Positions 1 to 9,990 of a stretch of DNA of 64,000 nt are shown here, in pieces; position 1 is the stretch's first letter, and every line of letters starts with the position of its first letter. The stretch is from Phaeoceros laevis (lineage: Eukaryota; Anthocerotophyta; Anthocerotopsida; Notothyladales), in the NCBI GenBank assembly GCA_049999765.1, contig JBNGIQ010008494.1:1-64000 (forward strand), given 5' to 3'. The position numbers and the translations under genes are program-made. Under the pieces are notes generated by a model. The model was not told the DNA's origin. It did no database searches and worked only from the letters and a program-made list of their open reading frames with translations.

Positions 1-632
1 CGGGCCAGGCCCTCCACAGTCGGGACGAAATCGAACCCTTGGGCATCCGCTTCTGCCTTCCTGGACCTGGAGTAGTAGGAGATGCGGCAGCCGAAGGCCA
101 CAGCCCGACTAGCCACAGCGAAGCCGATGCGGCCGAGCCCCACGATCCCCACCCGCTTGCCTCCCACCTTGGTTGCCAGCGGGAACTCCCCCTGCTCCTC
201 CCACAGCCCTTGCCGGACGTAGCGGTCGGCTGCCACGATCCTGCGCAGGGCAGCAAGCAGCAGGGCCAGGGCCAGGTCCGCGCAGTCGTCGGTGAGCACG
301 TCCGGGGTGTTGGTCACGGCAATGCCCCGCTGCTTGCAGCTGGGGAAGTGCACCTTGTCCGTGCCCACGCTGTAGCAGGCCACCACTTCCAGGTTGGGCA
401 GCTGCTGGACGAGCTCCTCGGAGGCAGCTGCAACCGAGCTGCCTACTACCGCGCGCACCTCCTGCTGGATGCCTTCTACCCATGCCTTCCGCTCCGCCGG
501 GGCTTCGGGCGCCTTGTACAGCCGGTGCAGCCTGTAGCTCCCGGCTAGGGATTCTTCCAGGTAAGAGCTCACAGCCGCTGCCAACAGCACTCCGGGCCGG
601 CCCTGCTCCGGGCCTTGCTCTTGTCCCGCCAT
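1..632 (-). CDS. Hydroxypyruvate/glyoxylate reductase-like (D-2-hydroxyacid dehydrogenase), 5' part, truncated by window edge
   Basis: Reading the minus strand from an ATG at 632-630 gives about 210 codons without a stop to the window edge; the C-terminal part lies outside. The protein has a substrate-binding half followed by the NAD(P)-binding fold: NLEVVACYSVGTDKVHFP, then VTNTPDVLTDDCADLAL, then the Rossmann phosphate loop in VGIVGLGRIGFAVASRA. These are hallmarks of the D-isomer-specific 2-hydroxyacid dehydrogenases, and the order fits plant hydroxypyruvate/glyoxylate reductases (HPR2/HPR3 type), which reduce hydroxypyruvate or glyoxylate in and around photorespiration. No transit peptide or C-terminal peroxisomal signal can be judged here. 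The start is the first in-frame Met and gives a short polar leader (MAGQEQGPEQG). The visible part is intronless. The catalytic Glu/His region lies beyond the edge, so activity cannot be assessed. Confidence 0.85.
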   Translation of the reverse strand, partial: MAGQEQGPEQGRPGVLLAAAVSSYLEESLAGSYRLHRLYKAPEAPAERKAWVEGIQQEVRAVVGSSVAAASEELVQQLPNLEVVACYSVGTDKVHFPSCKQRGIAVTNTPDVLTDDCADLALALLLAALRRIVAADRYVRQGLWEEQGEFPLATKVGGKRVGIVGLGRIGFAVASRAVAFGCRISYYSRSRKAEADAQGFDFVPTVEGLA

Positions 633-1096
633 CGCTGCCTCTGCCTGAGACCGCTGGAGCGTCAATCTTGACGTCCTTGCCTCAGCAAAGGGGCGAGACT
701 GCCATGGCCAGGACCTCGAGGGAGCCCTCGTAACTCCTGTGGCCGCACGCGATGACAACGCACCTGTGGAGGAGAGCATTCGCTTGCCTTGGTTTCTCAA
801 CCATCCGTAAACCCTGGTCCGTATGACTCTCTCCATATGGATACAAACGGTGGATGTTCGGTAAATATGTCAGATCTTCAGGAGATCAAAAGCTTCGCGG
901 ACTGGCTTACTATGACATTATTAGGCAAGGTGGAGCTTCACATTCAGTCTATGAAAGCCCAACCTCTCCTTGCAAGGTGCCTGTGAAGATTGCCTCCTCG
1001 CAATATTGAAAGGCACCTTGCAAGGTCATACTTCCTGTACATGATATATGATATCTCAGCTGCCAAATGACCTAGTTACTTGGTTATTGTCCGAGC
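633..1096. other. Intergenic stretch with a 15-bp inverted repeat
   Basis: This is the upstream region of the reductase gene and the 3' flank of the downstream minus-strand PPR gene. No coding region is supported. The only structure noticed is a perfect inverted repeat, 968-982 against 1011-1025, listed separately. Confidence 0.6.
968..1025. repeat. Perfect 15-bp inverted repeat with 28-nt loop
   Basis: Positions 968-982 are the exact reverse complement of 1011-1025, and each arm contains the palindromic core CCTTGCAAGG. It lies about 70-130 nt beyond the stop codon of the minus-strand PPR gene, so in that transcript it could form a 3'-UTR hairpin. Confidence 0.7.
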
Positions 1097-4066
1097 TCAT
1101 GGCCTGCCACCACAGCGACAAGATCCATCCACGAATCGGTGGACACGGTGTGCATCCCTTACAATGATCTCTCTCTTCTCAATCCTTGACATAATCTCAG
1201 TGGAACTGTGACAGTCGCCACACATGCGCAGATTCTTAGTCACCAGCAGAGGGGTCCCATCCGGGGTGTTCAAGAGACCATATGCCAAGGCTAGCTTCTC
1301 GGCGTGTCCACAGAGGTCATCTTCCTTGTCCATCTCAGGCACACCCTTCAGCACCAGCTCTGTGAGTGGCAAATGGCCTCCTTCGTCTTTCAACCGACTA
1401 CTTGTGCTCTGGACCTTGGAGAAGATGTCTCCCCTATCTTCCCCCACGACAAATGTATGCACATGCCTCTCCACCTCGATGCCTGCCACTGCAGGTTTCT
1501 TTCTTGCTCCGGCCGACTTCCTTAACTTGTCAATTCTGTCTACGTCTGCCCAGCTCCCAGCAGTTGCGTAGATGTTCCCCATAAGGACATAGGCCGATGC
1601 ATTCTGAGGATCTGATCTTATGAGACTCTCGAAACACCGTGTTCCCCGCTCTATATCGCCGTGGCATTTGCAGGCATTCAGCAAGGACATGTATCCTACA
1701 GTATTGCTCTCAAATGATGACAACTTCTTCTCTGCCTCCTCTAGATAGCCTGCCCGCCCAAGGAGATCAACCATGCAAGTGTGATGCTCGACAGTTGGCT
1801 TGATGCCATGTTCTTCCACCATGGTTTTGAAGAACTGCTGCCCCTTATACACGAGGCCCGCATGGCTGCATGCTACCAGCAGGCAAGTAAAGGTAGCCTC
1901 GTTAGGCTCAACCCCATGTCGCAGCATCTCCTGAAAGCACTCTATAGCCTTGTGGCTTTCATTGCATTGCCCAAACCCATCTATCATCATGGTCCACGTC
2001 ACTACATTTTTGGTGGGTAAACTGTCAAAAACCTTCTGTGCATCTTCGACCCTGCCACATTTCACATACATACCAACCAGACAGGTGCCCACGACTATGT
2101 CACCTTTCAGTCCTCTGTCCAGAACCTGTGAGTGAAGGTGCTTGCCCTGTTGTAAAGCACCCAAGGTTTCACATGCCTTCAAGAGGCAAGAAAATGTAAA
2201 AGCATTGGCTAGAATCATGCCTTCCTGCTCCATCCTATTGTAAAGAGCAATGGATTCCTGACCACGCTCATGCTCAGCATATGCTGAAATCATTGTCGTC
2301 CACGTCACCACATTCTTTGCGACCAAACTATCAAAAATCCTGCGTGCATCGTCCAATCTGCCACATTTGGTGTATCCAGCTATCATTGTATTGGATGTCA
2401 GTACATCCATAGTGGGGAGACTATCAAATACCCTGCGTGCGTCTTCTAACATCCCACACTTGGCATACATATCGACCAGGCTGTTAACTACAAGTATGCC
2501 TGCTTCAAGTCCTCTATCTATAATCTGTTGATGAAGCTGCCTGCCTTTTCGTAAAGCACCAATACTTCCACTTGCCTTCAATAGGGAAGCAAATGTCACA
2601 CTGTCAGGTACAGTCACGCCTTCGTGTTCCATCCTTGCATAGATTTCAAGGGCTTCTTGACCACAACCATTTTCAACATATCCAGCTATCATGGCATTCC
2701 ACGTCACCACATCCTTCCTGGGCAAACTGTCGAAACCCTTGAGTGCTTCTTCTAACCTGCCACATTTTGCATACATATCCACGAGGCAGGTGCCCACCAC
2801 TATGTCACCTTCCAGTCGTCTCTCTATGATCTGTGAATGGAGCCGCTTTCCCTGTTGTAAAGCTCCAACCCTTGCGCTTGCTTTTAGTAAGCAAGCAAAT
2901 GTAACAGGGTCAGCTAGCACCACTCCTTCTACCTCCATTTGCTCATAAAGAGAAAGAGCTTCTTGCCCCTGCTCATTCTGAGCATATGCAGCTATCATGG
3001 ACGTCCATGTCACCACATCCCTTGTGACCAAACTGTCAAACAGTGCTCGGGCATCTGGCAAATTGCCACATTTGGCATACATGTCGACCAGGCAGTTTAA
3101 AACGAAAACGTTGGGTTCAGCTCCACAGTTCAGCACATCAGCATGTACTTGCTTGCCAGATTCCAAGTCTCTTGCAATTGCACAAGCCTGCAGGGCTGCC
3201 ACAAAGACGTGACCTTCCGGCTTCACACTCGAGCAACGCATCCGTTTATACAGTTCGATAGCCTGCTTCGGCTCCCCATGTTTAGCATGGGCTGCAATCA
3301 CGGCAGACCAAGAAAAGGCACTCGGTCTGGTCACCCTGGTGAACACGTCCTTCACCTCTTGTAACCTGCCGTGAGAAGCATACATACGCACGATGTGAGT
3401 GGCCAAGAATGTGTTTGAGTCATACCCAACTTTGACAGTAAGTTCATGAACACGGCGACCCAGAACCAAATTCTTCTGTGCCAAACAACTCTTTAGGACA
3501 CTGTAGAAGAGGGAACTGGAAGCAGGTGATTTTGTCCGCACCAGGACGTCCAGGGCGTCAATAGCTTCACTGAGCTGACCCTTCTCACATAGATTGCGCA
3601 CGGCGTCAGCAGTCACGTCATTGTCGGATACTCTATGTGGCAAGGTTGAGAGAGATGAGGAAGCAGGAGCCCCCAGTTGCCTATCCAAAACAGCCATCTG
3701 CTCATCCACCCAAGGAGGCTTCCTGGAGTTGTTCAGCCAGAGGACCTTTTCCGACTCCTGAAGCCTGAATTCAGGAGACAGGCACCTCTTTGTGTCTTGC
3801 CTACTATCGCACCGCAGTGTAGGACCCAAAAGGCTCTGCCGCCACAAAATCTCCACTGCAGTGATCCCAGAGCGAGGCTCACACTGCCTTAGACCTCCTG
3901 CAATGGCTCGAAAGCTGCTGCCTCTCGCAACATGGCTGGTACCCCCTACCCCCCGCAGTAGTTCCTCAGGCGCCAGATTCCCCTTGTTGGCATTCCCACA
4001 AGATGGAAAAGGATGAATCATCCAAAGAGCAGGACCTGCTGGCTGTGAAGAACTGGCAGCCATCAC
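1097..4066 (-). CDS. PLS-class PPR protein with C-terminal DYW:KP domain and N-terminal PDF-like block
   Basis: Single-exon gene, 989 aa. The N-terminus is presequence-like. Residues about 72-131 carry a degenerate copy of a W..P..D.R..K..P.FR..LWL..P.WV block also found in the other two PPR proteins here, resembling the PDF motif of organellar OSB ssDNA-binding proteins. A long PLS array follows, with repeated units such as LVDMYAKCG and DVVTWNAMIAGY, then E1/E2 motifs. From about residue 856 the usual PG box is replaced by KKPAVAGIEV (DYW:KP). The deaminase-like signature is present: HAE (about 921-923), CGDC (949-952) and HRF..GSCRC near the end. The last residues are GRP, not DYW. Family knowledge: PLS-DYW proteins bind organellar RNA and edit it, and DYW:KP members are the candidates for U-to-C editing. 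Intronless as usual for this family. RNA target and organelle cannot be read from the sequence. Confidence 0.93.
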   Translation of the reverse strand: MMAASSSQPAGPALWMIHPFPSCGNANKGNLAPEELLRGVGGTSHVARGSSFRAIAGGLRQCEPRSGITAVEILWRQSLLGPTLRCDSRQDTKRCLSPEFRLQESEKVLWLNNSRKPPWVDEQMAVLDRQLGAPASSSLSTLPHRVSDNDVTADAVRNLCEKGQLSEAIDALDVLVRTKSPASSSLFYSVLKSCLAQKNLVLGRRVHELTVKVGYDSNTFLATHIVRMYASHGRLQEVKDVFTRVTRPSAFSWSAVIAAHAKHGEPKQAIELYKRMRCSSVKPEGHVFVAALQACAIARDLESGKQVHADVLNCGAEPNVFVLNCLVDMYAKCGNLPDARALFDSLVTRDVVTWTSMIAAYAQNEQGQEALSLYEQMEVEGVVLADPVTFACLLKASARVGALQQGKRLHSQIIERRLEGDIVVGTCLVDMYAKCGRLEEALKGFDSLPRKDVVTWNAMIAGYVENGCGQEALEIYARMEHEGVTVPDSVTFASLLKASGSIGALRKGRQLHQQIIDRGLEAGILVVNSLVDMYAKCGMLEDARRVFDSLPTMDVLTSNTMIAGYTKCGRLDDARRIFDSLVAKNVVTWTTMISAYAEHERGQESIALYNRMEQEGMILANAFTFSCLLKACETLGALQQGKHLHSQVLDRGLKGDIVVGTCLVGMYVKCGRVEDAQKVFDSLPTKNVVTWTMMIDGFGQCNESHKAIECFQEMLRHGVEPNEATFTCLLVACSHAGLVYKGQQFFKTMVEEHGIKPTVEHHTCMVDLLGRAGYLEEAEKKLSSFESNTVGYMSLLNACKCHGDIERGTRCFESLIRSDPQNASAYVLMGNIYATAGSWADVDRIDKLRKSAGARKKPAVAGIEVERHVHTFVVGEDRGDIFSKVQSTSSRLKDEGGHLPLTELVLKGVPEMDKEDDLCGHAEKLALAYGLLNTPDGTPLLVTKNLRMCGDCHSSTEIMSRIEKREIIVRDAHRVHRFVDGSCRCGGRP

Positions 4067-4275
4067 CCCTACAGCGCCCAGACCATGACGGTCGGTATCG
4101 ATCTACATCTATTGCTTATCTACGATCAATCTCTGCAACATCATGAACGGTGTACGGAGTATCATGACCAATACTCGATTCCGTGAACCGTGACCCCCGG
4201 TTTTCGATGACCGGTCAAACCGGTTCCCGGTAACCTGTTGATCTTCATCTTAAAAGTTCGTTTCCGGCGACGGCC
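4067..4275. promoter_or_regulatory. Divergent promoter between PPR gene and bromodomain gene
   Basis: A 209-bp gap separates two divergent start codons, so it must hold both 5' UTRs and promoters. Several CCGGTT/AACCGG half-sites occur at 4198-4231. No clear TATA box was found. Confidence 0.45.
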
Positions 4276-7200
4276 ATGGAGCGTCTCCAATTTGGAGCTA
4301 GGAACAATATGGACGAGCGAAAGACACGGTTGATGGCCAGAAACATATTGAAGCAGCAGACACCTGAAGTTGAGCAGCAAAAGAAGAAGAAAGCCAAGGG
4401 CGCGCAGGAGGAGCCGGTGCAGGAGGAACACGCCAAGAAAAAGAGCGGCAAGAGCGAGGATGCACAGGGTGAGGCGACCGATGGCCTCGCGGAGGAGCAG
4501 ATGGCAGCACCTCCGGGCGAGAGGGATCTGCCTTCACTTGCTGGCGATCTCAAGCGGAAGCGGGCTCCCAGAGGAGCCGCCAGGAATGTTAAGCAGAAGG
4601 CGGAGGGTGAGACGGAAGCGGACCCTAAGGTTGCTGAGCCTGCCGAAGCTGCAGGGGAGGACGATGTCGCAGACGAGTCCGCCATCAGCAAACCGGCGGA
4701 CGAAGGAGAGAAAGAGATTCCCGCCGGTGCAGTTGAAACGCCCGACGGTGCCATGTCCAGGCGGGAGAGTTCGAGGTTGCGCATGAAACCTGTAAAATTT
4801 CGGGAGATTATCCCGACGTTGGGAGCAAAACTGAAGGCAAGTGAGGATGGCAAGCTCAAGGGCCTCGAAGCTCAGCTGCCTGTGGAGGTTCAGGCGCTGG
4901 AGGAGGGACACATCACAATTGGTAGGGACCGTATCTCAGATGTTTACAGACGGAGAGACAAGAAGAAGCCCGTACCTCCGAAGACCGACAAGTTGCCCGT
5001 CGAAGACCTGAAAGAAGTGAAGCCGCCAGCTATTGAGAAGAAAGAAGCCAAGTCTCCCACCGTTGAGAAAAAGGAGGCAAAGCCACCAGCGAGGGATGCA
5101 AAAGTACCGGCCGCGGATAGAAAGGGGGAGAAGAAGGAAGCCAAATCGTCCAAGGATGCTAAGTCGGCTCTCGGAGATAAGAAGGAAGTGAAGGTAGCCG
5201 CTTTGGAAAAGAAGGAATCGAAGCCATCCGCTCCTGAGAAGAAGGAAGCCAGGACACCGGCGCAGGAGAAGAAGGAAGCCAAGCCCTCTGCCCCGGAGAA
5301 GAAGGATGGGAAGACACCTTCAAAGACCCCTGGGAAGGATGCGAACTTTGCGAAGCAGCCTGCTGGTGAAAGAAAGGATGCTAAAACACCAGCTTTGGAC
5401 AAGAAAGAAGGACGTCCACCCCCGGTGGAAAGAAAGGATACAAGATCCCCCGCCGTCGAGAAGAAGGGAGGCAAGTCTGGTGGTTCTGAAAGAAGAGACG
5501 GGAAATCATCTGCCGCTGAAAGAAAGGATGGGCAGACTAAGATAGCAATCAAGGTGAAGCCTCCAGTGAAAGCAGCCGATCCCGCCATGGTTGATGTTCC
5601 TCTGAACGACTCCGATGAAAATGGACTGAAGGCAGCTCTCCAGGTTCAACGCACATCAGTTCAACTCAAGAGGTCCAATCTTGTCTGCTAGGATGTCACT
5701 GACGGCATCGTAATGTGCAGGTTGTAAAACGTGTGATGAAACTCAAAGAAGCTGAGCCGTTCAATGCCCCTGTGAATCCGGTTGCCTTGCATATCCCGGT
5801 AAGTGTTACACAACGGGAAATTGTGTAGAACGAAGAGAAGGGTTATTTCTGTAGGATGTGTTTTGCTCCACAGGAGCTGACGCCGTGTTGCATGGCAGGA
5901 TTACTTTGATGTCATTAAGGATCCAATGGATCTTGGAACCATACGGGAATTTCTTGACAAAGGCAGAAAGTACCAGAACACAGAGGATGTTCTGCGGGAT
6001 GTTCATCTCGTCTGGAGCAACTGTCGCAAGTACAACAATGACACAGACCCAGTGGTCGAGCTAATGCAGACTGTCGAGACTGCCTTCATCAAACACTGGA
6101 CTGCAGCAGGCCTTCAATATGTACCTCCTAAGAAGCTTGCAGCTAAAGGTAAGATTTTGTTATCTGTGAAATATTCCTTTTTGGTCACTGTATTTTCCTC
6201 ACTATGATTTCTGATTACTTTAGCCACGTGCTCAATGTCATGTCTTAATATTTTTTCTATGGATTGTCTAGCCCTACTTGGGTACACAGTTTCAGGAAGT
6301 GAAAAATCGGGAAAAGCCGACCAGCACTCCCAGAAGCAGAGTAAGAGTCAAGCTGATCCGAAGCTTCAAAGTGATCAGCAACAGCCAGCTGAACGGATAT
6401 CAAGTGATAAGAAGGTGCAGAATGACAAGAAAGCTGCAGCTCCGAAAGAACCTGTGGAGGAGTCGAGACCCTTAAGGCAAAGAAAACCGTCAAAGGCTGT
6501 GCATTTTGAGGCTGTCACTCCACCTAAATCAAAGAAGCGCAGTGGTGAGTCTCTTTCCAGTTTACTAACCTTGCAAAACCAGATGGGTTCTGCTAAGTGT
6601 GTAAGACGGTTCACTGGTTTCTTTGTGACATCTTGTGAAGCTTGTTGTCTGGGTGCTCATGCTATATCGAGAATTCTATGTCTAACTGCTACTATTGTGG
6701 TGTTCAGCTCCCGTGGAACAAGTTATGGCTGAGAGCATGGCTAGAGAACAGAGGGTAAGTTCAAAGGAGACAACAGGCGAGCAGAGACTTTCTGGAGAGA
6801 AACATCCTGAGCAGGAAATTGCGGCAGATGAAACAGGTGAGCAAAGTGTTGCTCCTGAAAAAGGAGCAGTAAAGAGCAGTCTGGTCAACAAACCCAGTGA
6901 GCAAGGAGGGGTTGTAGACGAAGTATTGGACTCGAAAGTCAAAACCTCCAAACGAGCAGAGAGAGCAGGCACCCGGTTGTCCAAGCGTCAAAAGACCAGT
7001 AAGGAACCGGCTAGTCCTGGCAAGAAAGAAGAGGAGAAGCTAGGTTGGTTTGGGAATCCTTTCTTTCTATTTACCCAATTCTTTGTACGGATTGTCTTTT
7101 TGAAGATAACTGGGATGTGTTGGTTCTGATGCAATCTGGCTTTTGTATGTGCAGCACCTATTGCACAGGAAGGAGTCGAAATCACCACTCCTGCCGCCAC

Positions 7201-9398
7201 TGGAATGGATGACAAGGTAGAATTACCTCAAGTTGCAGAAGTGAATGTTGTTGAAGTAGCTACTCATGAGGTGGCTACGCAAGAGAATCCTACTATCGAA
7301 GAGGGTGAAGGTGAGAAAATCCAATCAGTGGCCAGTAGTAGTGGTGGCAAAACTGAGGATGAGAAGAACCCCAATGTCGTCGAGGGTGAAGAAGGTGCAA
7401 TGGGCTCTGGTGCAGCGGATAAAAATGAAGATGAAATTATGGTAGATGTTGCTGAAGAAGAGAAAGATCAGATTCTTAGAGATAAAGAGAAGACTCTCAG
7501 TGCAGCTACTGGACAGACCGATGATAAAGTCTCTATTGCGGCAGATGAGAAGTCAGTGGTCGTACCTGATGAAGAAAAGGTTGACCCAGGGACTTGTGAC
7601 GAGGTTGTAATGTCTCTGGACGAACAGGAAAAGAGGGACACCACCAATATTAGTGTGGCTGAGCAACTAGCTATTGTAGAGACGTCTACAGCTGTTTGTG
7701 CAGCGGAGGATGAGAAGATTCTTGTCATGGAGGAGCAAATTAAGGACAACGTCAGTATTCCTGGTGATGATATGTTGGGTGATAAAATTGTTGAAAGCAC
7801 AGGTGAGAAGACACCTGTTTCATCTGATGAGGGGAGAGATGGGAAGACTTATAATACCACCGATGAGGTTGCAGTGGCAGAGGTTGCTGCTGATAAGGTG
7901 ACAGAGCTGCGATCCTCGAGTACTTTGGAGAAAAGAAAGGAGGAGAGCAGCAGAGTTCCTGATGCAGTGCAGGATGATAAGGTCTCCCACGCAGAGAAGA
8001 TTCCTGGCACTGGTGAGGACAGAAGCAAACGAGACAAGACTGGGCTTAAAATCAAAGGCGAGAGGAGCAGTAGCAAGGGTAGGGAAGAAAGGTCTAGCAA
8101 AAAAGGGAAGGACCACAGGAGCCACACCTCTGAAAAAAGAAAGGAATCAAGGTCCCATAGCTCTTCGAAAGGGAGAGAGGACCGGAAGTCTCACAGCTCT
8201 CGAGACAGAGGGTCAGATGGCCAAAATGCAAAAGAGAAGGATAAAGTGGCCAATGAGTCTTTTCCTGCTGGAGGCAAGGAGGATAAGCGCAGAGACGACA
8301 AGAGCAGTGGGGGTGATGTCAATGTCAAGGACGATACAGGCAAGTCGGGAGCCACCAAGAAGGATGACGCTAAGAAAGATGACAAATCAACACACTCAAA
8401 AAGGGATGACAAGCCTGTGCCATCAAAGAAGGATGACAAGTCCACACCATCCAAGAAGGATGACAAATCAGCACCACCAAAGAAGGATGACAAGGCAGCA
8501 CCACCCAAAAAGGATGACAAGAGTAAACGCATCAATGGGTAAAGACTTCCAGCTGTTATTTTACTGTCTTCCAGTTGTCATGGTGTTTCAACACCATTGT
8601 TTACTATTTTGTGTTGTGCGAAACTGTAAGGTACTTAGGTTAGGGCTACACAGCAAGCTGACATGTTAGTTGTGTCTGTATATTGTGCCATGTCTAGGAC
8701 GCAGCATCACAGGGAGGATTGTCCGTGCGTGGTTTGCAAAGGACGCAGGCGTAAGCTTGCTGGCATCGCAAATGCTGAAAGGAAAGAAAAACGAAAACTT
8801 CTAGCCATGCAGGAAGGAGGAAACAAAAAGTCAAAACTGGTAGGATGTCTGTCATATGAGTTTGTTGAAGTTGCAATTGTACTGCTTGAGTGGTCACCAG
8901 AGACTGAGTGCTTGGTTTTTGCAGCCAATGCGAGAGCAGAAGCAGCTTATGGAAGCAAGTCAGAAAGACGGAAAGGCTTTGATCAATAATGATGAGATTG
9001 ATGGCTGGGAGGCGGATGACCATTTCGGGGAGCTGTTTGATGGAGACGCTTGTGATCCTTCAGAGGTAACACGTTGTGTTTCATCTAGCTTGTGATGACT
9101 CACTCATTGTTTACGTGGTTAGTGCAGATTTTCTTGATCCAAAGCTATCTTTTGACAGTGGCTTTATTGTGTACTGTGGTTGTGTCAGGCTGAGAATGTC
9201 CGCTTTTACCCAGCCAGTTACAAACTGCCTCCAAGAAAAATCAGCCCTATGGTGTACAATATGAGCACAACTTTGTTTGGTAGCAGCCCAGCATCCCTTT
9301 GGAGCAAACGGCCACTACTTCAGTTTCGACCACCGCAGACAGCAAAGTCCCCGTTGTTTTTGGAGGTTTGTTCCCTCGCTCGATGCAAGGCAACTTAG
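4276..9398 (+). CDS. Bromodomain protein with Lys-rich repeats and CxCxxC motif
   Basis: Nine exons reconstruct a 1385-aa protein: 4276-5643, 5721-5798, 5899-6148, 6296-6544, 6708-7043, 7155-8538, 8698-8839, 8925-9065, 9189-9398. Exon 1 is basic and low-complexity, with many degenerate EKKEAKPSAP-like repeats. Exons 2-3 encode the bromodomain: KLKEAEPFNAPVNP, DYFDVIKDPMDLGTI and VWSNCRKYNNDTDPV, including the acetyl-lysine-binding Asn of CRKYNN. Exons 4-6 are acidic/charged and end in KKDDK repeats (about 8350-8525). Exon 7 carries HREDCPCVVCKGRRR, a Cys cluster that may bind zinc. The family reads acetylated histones in the nucleus. The first donor (CAG|GTTCAA) is the only one tested that keeps the bromodomain in frame. 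The final exon is the least certain, and another reading frame stays open to 9616. Translation starts at the first in-frame Met. Confidence 0.82.
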
Positions 9399-9990
9399 AG
9401 CACTCGGGTCCTCGGGCATACTCCCGAGGAAGATTCTCACTAGGCAGCCGGACGACGAAGAGATTGGGGCAGTCAAATCAGTTATGTTTTGCAGTATTGG
9501 ACCAAGTCAATCTTGAGATCTTACTAGGCACATCGCGTTCGACCACTACAAAGCCTCTTGGTATATCCAACCCCGGCGCTCGCCCTGGCGTAATAATAAG
9601 ATGTACAGTTTGTTAATGTGCTACCTCATCCAAACGTCTCGCCGGTTGTTGGGGAAAGTACGGATAGGGGCGGCCCCTATCCGTTCTTTGATTCGTGCCA
9701 TTTTCACAGGGGAAAGGCAAACGTTGCCGCAAAACAACTATTATCAAGCTATGAACAGCGTTTTCTATTTTCAGGAGTACGTCTTCTGAAGTTTTATCGG
9801 CAGACTAATATACTACTTCGTCGAGTTCACTGGGATGGTCACCCCGGTGTGAACGTGTTCACCGTTCTCGACCACCATGTGGCAACGGTGGCCTCGGGAG
9901 GGTGAAGTAGTTCCCTCGGACCCTCCTGAAAGCCTCGCTTGGGTGTGAACTGGGCCCAAGCTGTGAATGGTGATAGCCGAGCTGAAAACA
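9399..9990. other. Intergenic, no gene seen
   Basis: This is the 3' flank of the bromodomain gene and 5' flank of the citramalate-synthase-type gene. Short ORFs here (for example 9618-9905) have no recognisable content. An upstream in-frame ATG at 9967 could extend the next gene by eight codons. Confidence 0.5.

Noticed and set aside
109-548. Overlapping 124- and 169-codon ORFs
   Set aside because: They are shadow frames of the hydroxypyruvate-reductase-like gene, which has clear family motifs in another frame.
4944-5588. 214-codon minus-strand ORF rich in FFS/SFL
   Set aside because: Antisense shadow of the KKEAK repeats in the bromodomain gene exon 1.
7962-8669. 235-codon plus-strand ORF
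   Set aside because: Alternative-frame shadow of bromodomain gene exon 6; Arg/Met-rich, no domain.
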